Assembly: GCF_002443255.2 (NCBI RefSeq)
Contig: NW_019211456.1
Location: 13,104,229-13,168,228 of the forward strand
Length of the DNA: 64,000 nt
Source: Varroa destructor
Taxonomy: Eukaryota; Arthropoda; Arachnida; Mesostigmata; Varroidae
Reading direction: 5' to 3'
A program made the translations under genes and the position numbers. Position 1 is the stretch's first letter, and each line of letters opens with the position of its first letter. This document shows positions 52,873 to 64,000 of the stretch, one piece after another. The notes beneath the pieces are model-generated. The model did not search any database. It was not told the origin of the DNA and worked only from the letters and a program-made list of their open reading frames with translations.

Positions 52873-53054
52873 GAAATATAAGATTCAACGAAGGCAATAG
52901 AACAAGCTTAAAGCTCGATCTACTCAAGCTTCGCCAAGACCGTCTGGTCAAGGTTGGAGAGTGGACGTCTCAGCGTAGACTGAATATTGTCAACCACGGA
53001 GCCTTCCACGACTTCGGAAGCACGAATATCACACTACGAGTTACCACTATCGAG
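52873..53054 (+). CDS. Kainate-type glutamate receptor, ATD end and linker exon
   Basis: The opening GA completes the Gly of 'GLTG'. It then reads NIRFNEGNRTSLKLDLLKL, matching the family strand pair 'G-x-I-x-F-x-x-G-x-R...F-x-L-D-hydrophobic-hydrophobic-x-L', followed by VKVGEWTSQRRLNIV ('K-hydrophobic-G-x-W'), the last ATD strand. The exon finishes with STNITLRVTTIE, the linker into the ligand-binding domain and its first strand ('N-x-T-L-x-V-T-T-I-hydrophobic-E'). NRT and NIT are potential glycosylation sites. It ends in phase 0 before GTGCGC, a weak donor; read-through gives VRQS and a stop. Confidence 0.95.
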
Positions 53055-55749
53055 GTGCGCCAATCGTGATCTTTGCTACTTACCATAATAGTTTTATATC
53101 TTTTAACCTGATCCATGCCTTTCGAATAGTTTTCCTCTTAGGCATCGTTATTGTTGAGATGTAAGTTTGACAATCACGCATACCTGGCTACATGTAAGAC
53201 TCGATATGTGGCCTCCAATGACAATTTCTTGTAGCTTTCTATTATTCAGTCTGACGCTACGTTTTTCCTCGAAGAAACGTTGGAACTTTTCGTCAGAACA
53301 CCGACACAAAAGACTTCTAGGAAACAAAAGTTTAAGAACTATTTCACCATAGTAGTCCAGTTTACTATATAAGGTTCGATCTTTGTTCTTTTTTGCTTTG
53401 TTGTCGCTGGCAGCCTTCGTGTTGTTGATTGTTATGGTGATGATGACGTTGATGATGATTATTATTTTCATAAGCACTGACCATTTGCTGACAGCACAAA
53501 CATATAAGGCCGTTCATGTACAAGTTGCGGATGTTCGCGGTCCATTCAAAGGCCTATGGCCTTTTGGCTTTACGTTCCGCCTTCACTTTTGGGGTGTTTC
53601 CTGGGCGGATAAAAGACGAAAAGGGTACTATTGTTGCAGGACGAAGCGTAACTCAGGCCATTTTGTGCTTTAGCATACAGCGGTACCTAGCGCTTGTTGT
53701 TGTGTTGATAATGGCGGTGGAGGCGGAAACAGCAGCGCCAGCGTCGTCTTAGCAGTTACGGCAATCCCTGTTACTGGTCTGGCTGAAAGTGTCCTGTTGT
53801 GCTTATTTAGCTCTGCGGGAGGCAAAATCCATAGAATGAAGCAGGAACGGGTGGCGGTGATAGCAGGATGGGCAGGTGTAGTACAGGACTCCTACCACTA
53901 CCGGAGAGTCGGAAGAGTTTGGCTAGCATTAGCTGACTGTGTGTGTGTATTCTGCGCAGACTTAATACTGCTAGACGCGGTGATTGCGAGGAGGTGTTGC
54001 TGTGGTCGAGTTGTCTGTTGTGCAGGACATAAGCGGAGAAGAAAAAGACGGAACGATGTCATGGCGGCTGAGCACGTTCCCGCTGACCAAACGGCCAAAC
54101 AGCCAACTGCCGGAAGGCAGAAGGTCTATACCCCTCCTCGGCTTAGATTCGATTCGTTCACTTCTAGTTCTTTTCAAAGCGATAGGAAACACTAGAGAGT
54201 GGGGCGAGTTGTAGCCCACTTTGGTCGTGTTACGTTGAATGTTGTGCTGCTAGCATTCCGTTACTTCCGCCGTTGCTATTTACGGTTAGTATGCATAGAC
54301 CATACTGCGCAGTATCTATCTTCTGCAATCCAGAACAGCTGTACAATCAGTTTGGTGAACCACTATACCTATATAGTGTACATACTAACTACAATTTGTG
54401 AGAGCCACTGTAATGCTTATTAGTGCTTGCTAGGGTTGGTTGTGAAAATTTGATTTTTGCAATGCCAAATAACAATTAAAGTTATAATTATAAGTATTTG
54501 GTTATAGTGTCTTCGTTGGGGCGTTCATCTACATCAAAAACATCAATTCAACTATATAGCAAGGTTTCCCGAAGATTCCCAAGTGCGTATTTCCAAATGA
54601 ATTGACAAGATCTAATTAATTAATTAATTGTGTGTGCCCATTCGAGAACCGCTTAAAAGGTATAGTTAGGTTTAGATTGAAGCATTTATTGCAGTATCTA
54701 CCCTTTGTAAATAGAGATCGTTAAAACTCAATGGAAATATGTGTACAATATCGCTAAAAATTTAGGGACAGTTCAGGTTGCATTGCGTTCTCTATTCAAT
54801 TGGCCGAAATAACTTTTTTTTCAAAATAATTTTCTCAACATTCCAAGTGTCGCCGAACGCCGTGCGTATTTTTATTTTTTTTTAACGTGTTTCATGCTTA
54901 GCACTAATCGACTATTTTTTTTTATAGTTTTAGATTAATCGAGTATTTTTGCTAACATTCGTTGTGCGTCTCCATTGCCTCCTGCGCCAACCCATCATGC
55001 TCGCCAAAAACACGTGCCAATCTATCCTAAAACCGACGACAATCTCTATCAAACGCCCTTACTTCGACTGTGTCATCCGCTCGTATGGGAGTTTCCGTAA
55101 CCGTGCTTCATTTGACTCTATCACAAATTTCAACGATGGATTTCGTCTGTGCGAGACTGTTTTATATGGGCTGCAACAAACTATCAAACAATGATTCACC
55201 ACTGTGGTTCTTCAATAGCCATCGTGTGACGAGCTCTCGCCAAGCAATCTAATTCACTAAACGTTATCAAGTCGTTCTGCGTCGATTCTGCTTATGGTTA
55301 CTTTCCATTGGTGCTCTCCGTCGCTATCGATTCCATGCGTCGACAGTTCTTTCCAACCGGCCAACACTGCGGCATTTTTGCTTGCACAATCATATGACAT
55401 GATGTTAGTTGTGCGCATTATCTCGGCGGTGAATCTTTGGATATTAATGGTGGCTGCACCATGCTGGTGATCTTCGATGCCCTTATTTCTCACACCCCGT
55501 AAGGGAATATTGTGCTTTCTGGGCCCTTTTCCGCTGCAATACGGTTGGTCGCTGTTGACGGAACGGACTATTTATATTGTCACATCGCGATGGTGGCCGC
55601 ATTGCGTCTACGTTTCGTATTGTAACGAATTATCTCTTGCTCTCATCGTTCCTTACCCGCTCCCTGTGTGCCCGCCCCCTTTTTTCTTTCTGTGCTACCG
55701 CCATACCTCGTTCTGACTGAACCGTTGCTGTTTTGTCTCATCATTGCAG
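53055..55749 (+). other. Intron 7 (2,695 bp, phase 0)
   Basis: GTGCGC to CATTGCAG. It includes an imperfect GTT/GAT triplet stretch at about 53418-53467 and overlapping open frames at 53.4-54.3 kb that match nothing. An ATTA-type repeat lies near 54615-54630. No exon was recognised. Confidence 0.92.
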
Positions 55750-56187
55750 TCAGTGCCATTCATGATGCCGAAGAAGCAAAAGGCCGTCGTCGGCGCGGCA
55801 GCCCCCGGAGAGGAGGCGTCCGCGGGCGGCGGACCAAGGGCGGGGGCGCACCGCGAGGGAGCAGCTGCCGCCGGTGCTGTCGGCATCAGCAGCAGCGGTA
55901 GCAGTGCCCTCGGGGGCGGTGGCGCCGCAGCCGGAGGCACCCCTGGCGGCTATGGAGGCCACCACGGTGCCTATCATCATCATCATCATCATCATCAAGC
56001 ACACAGCAGCAACAGCACGGGGAACATCTATGAGGACTACGAAGGATACATCATGGACCTGCTGAAGATCTTGGCCGAGCAACTCGGCTTCCACTACGAC
56101 CTCTATTTAGTGCCTGATAACAAGTTCGGGGTCATGAACACCAGCACACAAGAGTGGAACGGCATGGTCAGAGAGATCATAGAAAAG
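55750..56187 (+). CDS. Kainate-type glutamate receptor, S1 exon with Gly/Ala/His-rich insertion
   Basis: The 146 codons, phase 0 at both ends, encode the first part of the glutamate-binding domain (S1). Exon residues 1-7 (SVPFMMP) match the family 'E-x-P-F/Y-V-M' strand. Residues about 8-87 form a loop far longer than in known kainate receptors: of residues 12-87, 21 are Gly, 19 Ala and 11 His, including seven consecutive His codons at 55975-55995. Normal S1 resumes at NSTGN (88-92), then YEGYIMDLLK, whose Tyr 100 (codon 56047-56049) aligns with the ligand-contacting Tyr of AMPA and kainate receptors. FHYDLYLVPDNKFG and EWNGMVREI follow. The Pro-x-Ala/Thr...Arg glutamate-binding residues belong to the next exon, which is not in the window. 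The donor AAAG|GTTAGT is weak; read-through would add 16 residues and a stop at 56236-56238. An alternative is that part of the loop is removed as a cryptic intron, but no good internal splice pair is visible. Confidence 0.95.
55771..56010 (+). repeat. GC-rich low-complexity segment coding the loop insertion
   Basis: GC-rich, imperfect GGC/GCC/GCA triplet DNA inside the S1 exon, ending in a CAT run at 55975-55995. It contrasts sharply with the AT-rich introns on both sides. The frame stays open throughout and all three codon positions vary, so it is not a pure recent triplet expansion except at the His run. Confidence 0.9.
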
Positions 56188-59100
56188 GTTAGTGCAATCT
56201 GTGTCTGTGCATTTATGTATGAGCCCATACCGTGTTGAGTAGCTAGTCAGCGCTGCTCAACGGCAGTCTATTGGTAGCGTCTGAAATGCATTATAAGTTA
56301 AGCCATGATGAGCATCATGAATGGTGTGCTCTGAGACTGTATGAAGCCGTATAATAATGAATAATAGGAAACGCCAGCGGTTCATTTCGATACATTCGTA
56401 ATGAATCCACATAGCATGTTCTATTTCAATTCAATCATAGCTAAAGCTGAGAACCGTAGCACTACAACTAGGTAGCCAACTAGTACTTAATTTATACTGG
56501 AATTGTATTTGAAAATAGCGTATGTGCGCCGGAAATTGTACCTGTTAAAATAGACCTTGTAATGTAGGTTAAGAATTGGAAGCATATATATTTACAGTAG
56601 GCACACGATACTGACATGTGAAGTACTATATGATGACCATTTGGATAAATACGCACTTGATCAATAAAACGTATACACTACTACTGAGAAAGATGGAATA
56701 GCGATCACGCCAGCCTTGCAGCGCAGGTAACGAATCCGGTTTGAGCTAATAGGGCATATGTTAAACATAATCATATGTGTAGATGTAGCAATGATTGTGG
56801 GTTTTATTACCAATTTTATTATTATGACATGGCTTTCGAGGTAAAATGTACTTACTCACTGAAACACCGTTTATTCAATTTTGCTTATCTGCCTATCTCT
56901 TTACAACTTCCTGAATTCAGGACACGAGTATTCTCCTTTCAGGATCGTTATACTGCGTTCACACATCCTTCCAAATCTTTCTTAAATGCTTAACATAACA
57001 TAATACTAATCCACTCAAACATCTAGGCTTCTGCGTTGGGTCAACAAAAATTACCTGTCAACGCTTGTTCAATGAAGGTGTCTAGGTGTACTGTTTTACA
57101 GAGTAACGTCAAGTGCTTCTCCCCATATCTGGCAACTGGATGTAGCTTGACTCATTAATCTGCTTTAGCATGCATATATATAAGCGCGTGTATAAACCTG
57201 TATAAGTGTGTGAATATATAGAATCATGTTTCTAGCTCCTATCGACTGCTGAGCCGAGCGGCATGGTAGACAAAAATGATAGAAGGTGGCTGAAAAGAAG
57301 GAGAAAACGCAGAAGTACTTGCTAAGATTATCTCATCTGGATGCGTTATCGACGTCGTAGTAACATGGTCCCTTAAAATGATTATACGAACACAGGCAAA
57401 TTATGCTGTCTATATATCCACATATATGGATACAGGGGGCTCCTCGTCGGCATAAACTTGTAGGCGCCGCGTAAAAAAAGAATTACACTGAAGAGCTGCC
57501 GCGCTAACGGACGCACAACGGAAGGGATTTTGGCATGGCAAATATACAGAGGTAGTGATGGCGATCGTGGTGCGTAAAAAAAGAAAGGACTATTGTCTTT
57601 TCGACTGGTTTTACTGGTCCGTTAAAGCCGACTTGGAACTAGGACAGCTGAGCACCAAATGCTGCGACCAGCTAGTTAGCGCGTGGCAACTGACCTTCCA
57701 CTGTATGTACTTATGGGTGATAGTGAGAAAAGAGAGTCATTCCCTTAATTTCTCAATTTCCGAAAGCGAAAAGGAAGGGCAAAAGAAACTAGACAAAACG
57801 AGGATAGAAAAAGAGGACCTGGCGTGGAACCGTGCCTACTCCGTAGATCATCCTAGAGATACGTAACGCTTCTACCCAATCTCAAGCCCAAACATATAAT
57901 ACTTCACAGCATGGCGCCATAAAAGTGGACTCCGTTTAACCCATCATATTGCAGCCATTCTTCAGGCCAGTTTATGCTCTAGGTTTCAGTTGCTTTTCCA
58001 ATTGGATGAGTCCTTCTCGTAGGCTCTCACTTCGCTCACCATCTGCCTCCCCTTTCCCAATTGTGGTGAAGGGGTGGTGGAAAACAGTGGGAAAAGATGA
58101 GATCTCCGGTAACGGTGGCTCTGGTAGAAATTATGGAAGGAAACGAAACGTTGGACGGCGATGTGCTGACGCCTATGAGCGCTAAATTTGCACTAAGAAA
58201 AAGATCACCTCATACAAACTCCCAACAGCCTTTACTTACCCCTCTTACTAAACAGGTGCCGGTTAGGTGCAGAAGTGACGTGGATCAGTTTTTTCTAAAG
58301 TAAATTAATTCATTGAACCTGTGTTTGTTTCTACGCTCCCAGGTTGGCTATTCTATACAGTACTGAACAGTATAAACATAATAGCTAAATATTGACGCCT
58401 GACGCAAACTGTGTTTAAATAGATTTATAAGTTACTTTAACAATAGCTTACCTTTTCTATCACGATAATGTAACACGGAGTGAATCAATAAAGCCACGGC
58501 AAAGATATCGCTGTAAATTTCTTTGAAATCATGAAAAACTTTAAAGTATTTTCACTGTTTACTTTTATAACAGCTTAGCACTCACGAGTGCAGACTTTCT
58601 AGGCATTGGTAAGAACCGATTGTCGTATGCAAAACGTGATAAAGGTTCCCAATATATTCTATAGGTGTTATTTGTCGGCGGATGTACCTGGTCACGCACG
58701 CTACGATTAAAACATCTAATCAAAGGAAGATCCTTTCAAAACGTGTAACTCAGTCACCAAGGAACCTCAGTCTATAAAAAATGTTTTTCTATTTACCAAG
58801 CCGTACTGTAATTTTCTTTTGCGAGAAGCCTAATCAACAGCAGGTGAATCAAAAGAAAAGGTCGCGTAATGATTTTCTAGATAAAATAAACCCTGAATGA
58901 TTTACCTTAACGTTGCTTTAGTTTGTAGGATAAGTATCAGTTTGGCATACGGCAGTGTGCCTTGCTATTTATTGTAGACATCATCGAAAAGCTGGGCGTG
59001 CATAAGACAGAAGCCAAGGCAGAGCTTGCAGTAACAGCAACTGGGGCGTCGACCATGAAGTTACGATAGGTCAATGTAGGTTGTAATAGTCGCTATTCTT

Positions 59101-62100
59101 GACAACAAGTCAGCCATAGGTTGACCCGTTACCAAGATTCTATCACGCTAGAAGTAGTTGTGGATGTCACAAATCTCCTACATAATTTTTGCTTACATTA
59201 AATCGCTAGACTGCAAAGGATGAATCATAGGTTACTATAGGGTCGTTTGGAGAAACGTGTGGGCCTGTTTCTATCCCAGTATAGATTCAGAGCAATCACG
59301 AATACAGAGTTATTGTTGAAATAAGTAAAAGTTATTTTTCATTATATAGACAGACGAAGACGCTCTACGGTTTGGGCGTACTTTCTAACTTTACGTTCCA
59401 GTTCATTTCTGCTTATTTATTAAGATATTAATCGTAGAATATACATAAGAAAATGAGAAAACTCATTCAGTACGTCCAATTTTGCTAGACATGGCGTGGA
59501 CGAAGTATCAGTACCAATCATTTCTGCTATTGCTCATATAGTATATGCTCACATAAAAAACGTGCACGGCCAACGTACGTATTGGATTATTGATTGGCTT
59601 CAAAGGATTCAGAAGAGGCCTTCTGCTATTATAGGTTTCGCAGGCAGGCAGGCAGGCCAACTACGACGATTAACACAACGGCGACAGCAGCAGCGGGTGC
59701 CTGTTTCATTGGGATTTACAATCAGGAGGATCCTAACAAAATCGAAGAATGTAGGTGCTGATTTGGGAGCTGTTGTTCCGCAAGCCAGGAACCTCGATTT
59801 CTGTCAGCTTATTCTGAGGGTATGCTTTGAGGATGACAGAGAGAGGGCTTTAAAAATTGGCCTAGTGAAATTAGGGAGTTAAGTGTAGATTACGCGTTGC
59901 GTAAAGAGAGATTGGACTTTAGCGCAGTAACAGTACAATGGGTCCAGTGACACGGAATTAATGAATTGTGTGAAGACCGGAACGACGACACTGACTACTA
60001 CTATTACCACTACTACAATATTGAAGATCCATCATATAGGATCGCGCGTCCTTGCCCCTTTTTTATCCCACTTTCTCCGACCTAGCTCGGCCCGCCAGGC
60101 CCTCGACGGAACCGTTTGGCCCCCTAAATAAGTAAGTTTTAGGTTGGGCTTTAAGTTGAACCCGAAGCTGCGGCGCTGTTCGGGGCCACCATGATAAAAG
60201 CACCTGAGCTCGTAGCCTGTTTCTTTAACTTGTTTCTATTTCATTGGGTCTTCTCACTCAACGATGGGTATATGCTTAGGAGTCCATTGAGGCAAGAACC
60301 AGTCAAAGAGTCTTTCGACCAGATTTGGTGTTTGAATGCTCTTACCCTTTGTATCCAGTCTTCTGTAGTCAGCCAGTGAAGGCACTACGGTTTCACTGCA
60401 CATAGCGATAGGTGCGGACTTACTGGCCGCTATTGCTACAACTTGTCTGTCGCTGGTATTAGTGCCCGCCAACCCGGAAAACCTCAACGAACGAAGCGAA
60501 AACATCAAGCCAAACGAGCGCGACCGACCGCTCAAGACAGATAGACATAGAAACATAAAAGCGGAAGGATTTGCGGAGGACCGAGAGGTCATATTCGCTA
60601 ACGTTGTGCCTGTGTTTTTCGTAGTCGTATAACAGAATACTAGGACACTAGTTCACTGGTATGTTTACTGCTGCTAATGTTGTCACGGCTACATCTGCAC
60701 ACGTTACAATGTCTAGCTCCTCGAAGTGAACGACCAGCAACAAGCGACGTCATTACACGATAGCACGATTTGAAAACGAGGCGCTATCTGTTAGTTCGCT
60801 GTATTTGATGGCTCATAATTACAGCGTTATTGTAATGAAGGAGCTCCAAACGAAGAGAACCATAATACTGCAACAAGGCTGACGACAGGCACGTTTTGTA
60901 GGTGAACCTACGCACACAGATATCTTTTTTTATCATAAACTGAAGACAGTGAAACCAGTTAGTCACTATTGAGCGTAGGAAAATACACCTATTAACGAAC
61001 TAGATTTAATTATCAACTAGACGGATAACCTATTAGTCCAATATGGCGTGCCGAGCCGCGTGTTGCAGTTGATGAGTCCTGCAGTTGTCAGTGTACAAGT
61101 CAGGATCCCTGCAGTGATCAGAAGTGAAGACAATCTTTCTACAAAACTATGCTACTGCATACGCAATCATCTTATAGTTCTGACGTCGGCTATGCGTTGA
61201 GTTTAAAGAGCCGAGCACGCATTTAAAAATCTAATTTATAACCTTGACGCTTATGCGTTGAGTAAAAAAGGCATTTTTGTCTTTTCATTCAGCGTAATAT
61301 AAATTCTAGGGTCGTAGGCCTTGTCCTGCACCCTTAGTTACATTTCCAGTACATTCCGAATTTTGCGCTGGTTAGCTAGTTTGTATAGGTCTTCCACCAT
61401 ACTGCTCCTTTCATCAAACATCCTGTACCTTCCTGTTCTCCACTTGTTCGCTATACACAACTCCAGCCAGCATATACACAGCTGAGAGAAATCACAGATA
61501 AACTATTGGGCCGGGCATAAGCTCAGTATTTTCAGTGATAGGTTATTTTTGCCCTTAACGAGTTATAGTTTATAGCGGAAATTTGCACTAAGTTTGATGA
61601 ACCCATAGCATCCGTCGAACTCTGTTTTGTTTTTTAACATATGGCTTGATAATTCACGAACTTGAATCACTGATGCCAGATGGAGAATTAGACATAAGAT
61701 AAAGCAGACGGTTCAGATATTTACTGGGGAAAAACAAGACTCAAGTGTTGTAAGAACATATAACAATTAACTAATAGGCTCGAACCTTGGCTGGATCCAG
61801 TTTTGTTCTGTTAAGTCTTGACCAGCAAACTCTGTTCTTGAGATACGTGTTAATGGTGGCGATTAATAAATGTAATAATTCAACTTTATTAAAGCTCAAT
61901 GAAGTCAGTTAACGCTGCGTACGTGCGATCGTTTCAAAACCAGCAAGCATTTCCCTACGGCATTCCATAATCGTAAAGATGCCATCATCACCCGAAAGGC
62001 TGCCACACTTATCCTTCCATAGTGAAAAAGGACATTAAATAGGTGATCCGCAGGCGCTCTGACACGCTCATTTTTGACTCACTCTTCTGTGCAGAATGGG

Positions 62101-64000
62101 ATCCATCATAGTAGAAAGGCATGTACAGTAGATCCCTTTATGGCCTTGGTCGTGACGTTTACGTTGTGCAAATATTTTCGAAGTATGTGTTATCATATTA
62201 CGGAGCTGCTTTCTACCGGATCCGTAGCCGTAGGTGTAAGCGTATTTACGTGTAGATCACGACTATTCGTTCCAAGAAAATATGCGCCGAAAGGCAAGTG
62301 TTTCCATCTATCAAACATTCTGTGCGTTTCGTTTTAGCAGCTTAATTTTTTGTCCGCGTGGCGTTTCGACCATCCGAAAAGTCATCCTTATGCGTTGGCT
62401 AAATAGAAAACGGGAAACGTAATTTCAAACAAGTGGGACATATCTTTCCCTTAAGGCATCTTGACTTGCGTCTTGTAGTTGCTAACGTCTCGAGAGTGCA
62501 CCGCTCTGGCATGCAACATCACGCTGTTGTCGACTGGCACGTTTTCTGCCAAAAAGCCGCAGAAAATACCGGTAAAAAGGGCCTGCACGAAGGAGGTGAT
62601 AAGTGAAACCTCCACATACAAGTAGCCATCATTAGTACCAGTAGCGAATCGCTTTTACAGCACAACAATAATCGACCTCACGCCGCAAGGCTTACGGTAG
62701 CAGAAGTACAGGGCCTACAAGACTCTCAGTAACCTACCGTACCCGCCCGACACGAGCCCACAAATGACTATTCTTCTCAAAATTTCGATCAGATCTTCAG
62801 CGTGAAGTCGAAACTGCTTTTCGAAACTTTATAGACTTGATAGACACGAGCTTTAAATACATACAGCTGCGGAATAATGCGGTGGGAGAGAATCGTAGAT
62901 AATGACGGTGCATACTTCAATTTAGAATCAAAGAAATGAAAAAAAGCTTTTCGCATTTTCCACTGAGCGACCTAATATAATAATGGTGTTGCTCTGCAAT
63001 CAGATAAAAAAACATAAGCTGTTATATCCGTGAAAGGCTTGCGTTAACGATCTTCGAAATATAATTTTATTAGTTAATTTGTGTGATACGATTTCGAAAA
63101 TGCAAATAAACAAATGGCAGTATACCGAAAAGACTTCTAAGCCGTAGATATACACAAAGGCTTTTATTCGTCTGGTATCGGCTATTTATGAGTGTAAACG
63201 AGGCTATGAAGCAGCATAAAACCTGAACCATCGTGAAAGGCTTTCTTGTCTCTATGCCGCACTTTTCTGTTCATTGCTCCAGCAAGATTTCTTCCAGTCG
63301 TCTTGTGTCGTTGGAGAGAGAACTCGGTTTCTATGTAAGACCCTGTTCAAAGCAAGCAAGGTTAATGGCTGTTAATATAACCTCCAGCTTTACCGCCTTT
63401 TAGCGCAAAGCTTTTCTTCTTGCTTTGGCGTTCGCCGATAGTTCTCGACGGGTAATACATTAATTCGGCTTCCTTCCGTGAACGGGTGTGCTATCCTATT
63501 AGCCACCATTTCCATTCTGTACAATCCCATGAAGCTCCGGGTTACGCTGCTGCGTTACAAGATACCTACTCCGCATCTTAAACTCGCCCGTCGCCAGTAC
63601 TAATAAGTGTATAGGCTCTTCTTCTTCCTTTCAGGACGGCTGCTGTTGTGATAGACAGACGTATATTCACTGGTCCTATGGAAATTAGTGGGTTCGTCGA
63701 CCCTATCTCTTACTAGCAAGTTGCGCCCACAACATGTATATCACATGCATGATAGCGGATGAAGCGACACGTTTTCTCTTGAAAGAAAAAAAAAAGTGAC
63801 GGCGTGCTGCTTGTGCTGCAAACGACGACGAAGAGTTCTAGGAGGGAATTGGAATAATTAGACCAAACTTTACAGAATCAGGTGTGAATCATGAGCGAGG
63901 TAGATCGATCTAATTGTATATGCAAAGACCATTTTAATAGGTAATCCACTAGGTGCGTGTGTATATATATAAAATTATAGCGTAAGCCTAGATACTTTTT
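56188..64000 (+). other. Intron 8, at least 7,813 bp, open at window end
   Basis: Starts GTTAGT. I looked for the next receptor exon (family signature: A-D-hydrophobic-A-V-A/G-x-hydrophobic-T-hydrophobic-x-x-x-R, then hydrophobic-D-F-T/S-K-P-F) in the + strand and found none to base 64000, so the rest of the gene lies downstream. Minor repeats only: AT-rich stretches near 57170 and 63960, a GGCA x4 run near 59643-59656, and a loosely repeated CCTGCAG-N-GTCAG/GATCAG motif at about 61077-61122. Open frames such as 57555-57866 and 59496-59882 match nothing. Confidence 0.8.

Noticed and set aside
61775..61795. B-box-like GGTTCGAGCC on the minus strand
   Set aside because: The surrounding sequence does not fold as a tRNA.

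Overview
The window is eukaryotic genomic DNA, most likely from an arthropod and possibly a chelicerate (mite or tick). That guess rests on an invertebrate-style kainate receptor sequence, GT-AG introns of several to tens of kilobases, abundant microsatellites and no recognisable transposon proteins. The taxonomic guess is weak; the eukaryotic and animal assignment is firm.

One gene can be supported. It is an ionotropic glutamate receptor of the kainate type on the + strand, seen as eight consecutive coding exons at 7475-7636, 8035-8286, 37665-37834, 39664-39717, 44277-44441, 48919-49099, 52873-53054 and 55750-56187. The exons join in frame through GT-AG junctions with matching phases (1,1,0,0,0,1,0). 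Together they give 1,604 coding bases, about 534 residues. They run from the first strand of the amino-terminal domain (ATD) through the whole ATD into the first half (S1) of the glutamate-binding domain. The 5' end (signal peptide, start codon) is not recognised in 1-7474. The 3' end (rest of S1, membrane segments, pore loop, S2, tail) lies beyond base 64000, so the gene is partial at both ends.

Layout: 1-7474 is upstream sequence with no recognised exon and a CTAT microsatellite. 7475-8286 holds two exons. 8287-37664 is a single 29.4-kb intron, with a 237-bp CA microsatellite at 17560-17796 and tracts of decayed triplet periodicity. 37665-56187 holds six exons separated by 1.8-4.6 kb introns. 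56188-64000 is the start of another long intron.

The most unusual feature is in the last visible exon. The S1 loop that follows the first strand of the ligand-binding domain carries roughly 75-80 extra residues, rich in Gly and Ala and ending in seven consecutive His codons. The flanking, strongly conserved S1 motifs are intact. Other items worth checking are a 54-base microexon, three consecutive weak splice donors around the ATD/S1 boundary, a cluster of three inverted repeats at 47.0-48.4 kb, and intronic tracts with strong purine-N-pyrimidine triplet phasing. Nearly all other open frames look like chance or low-complexity frames.
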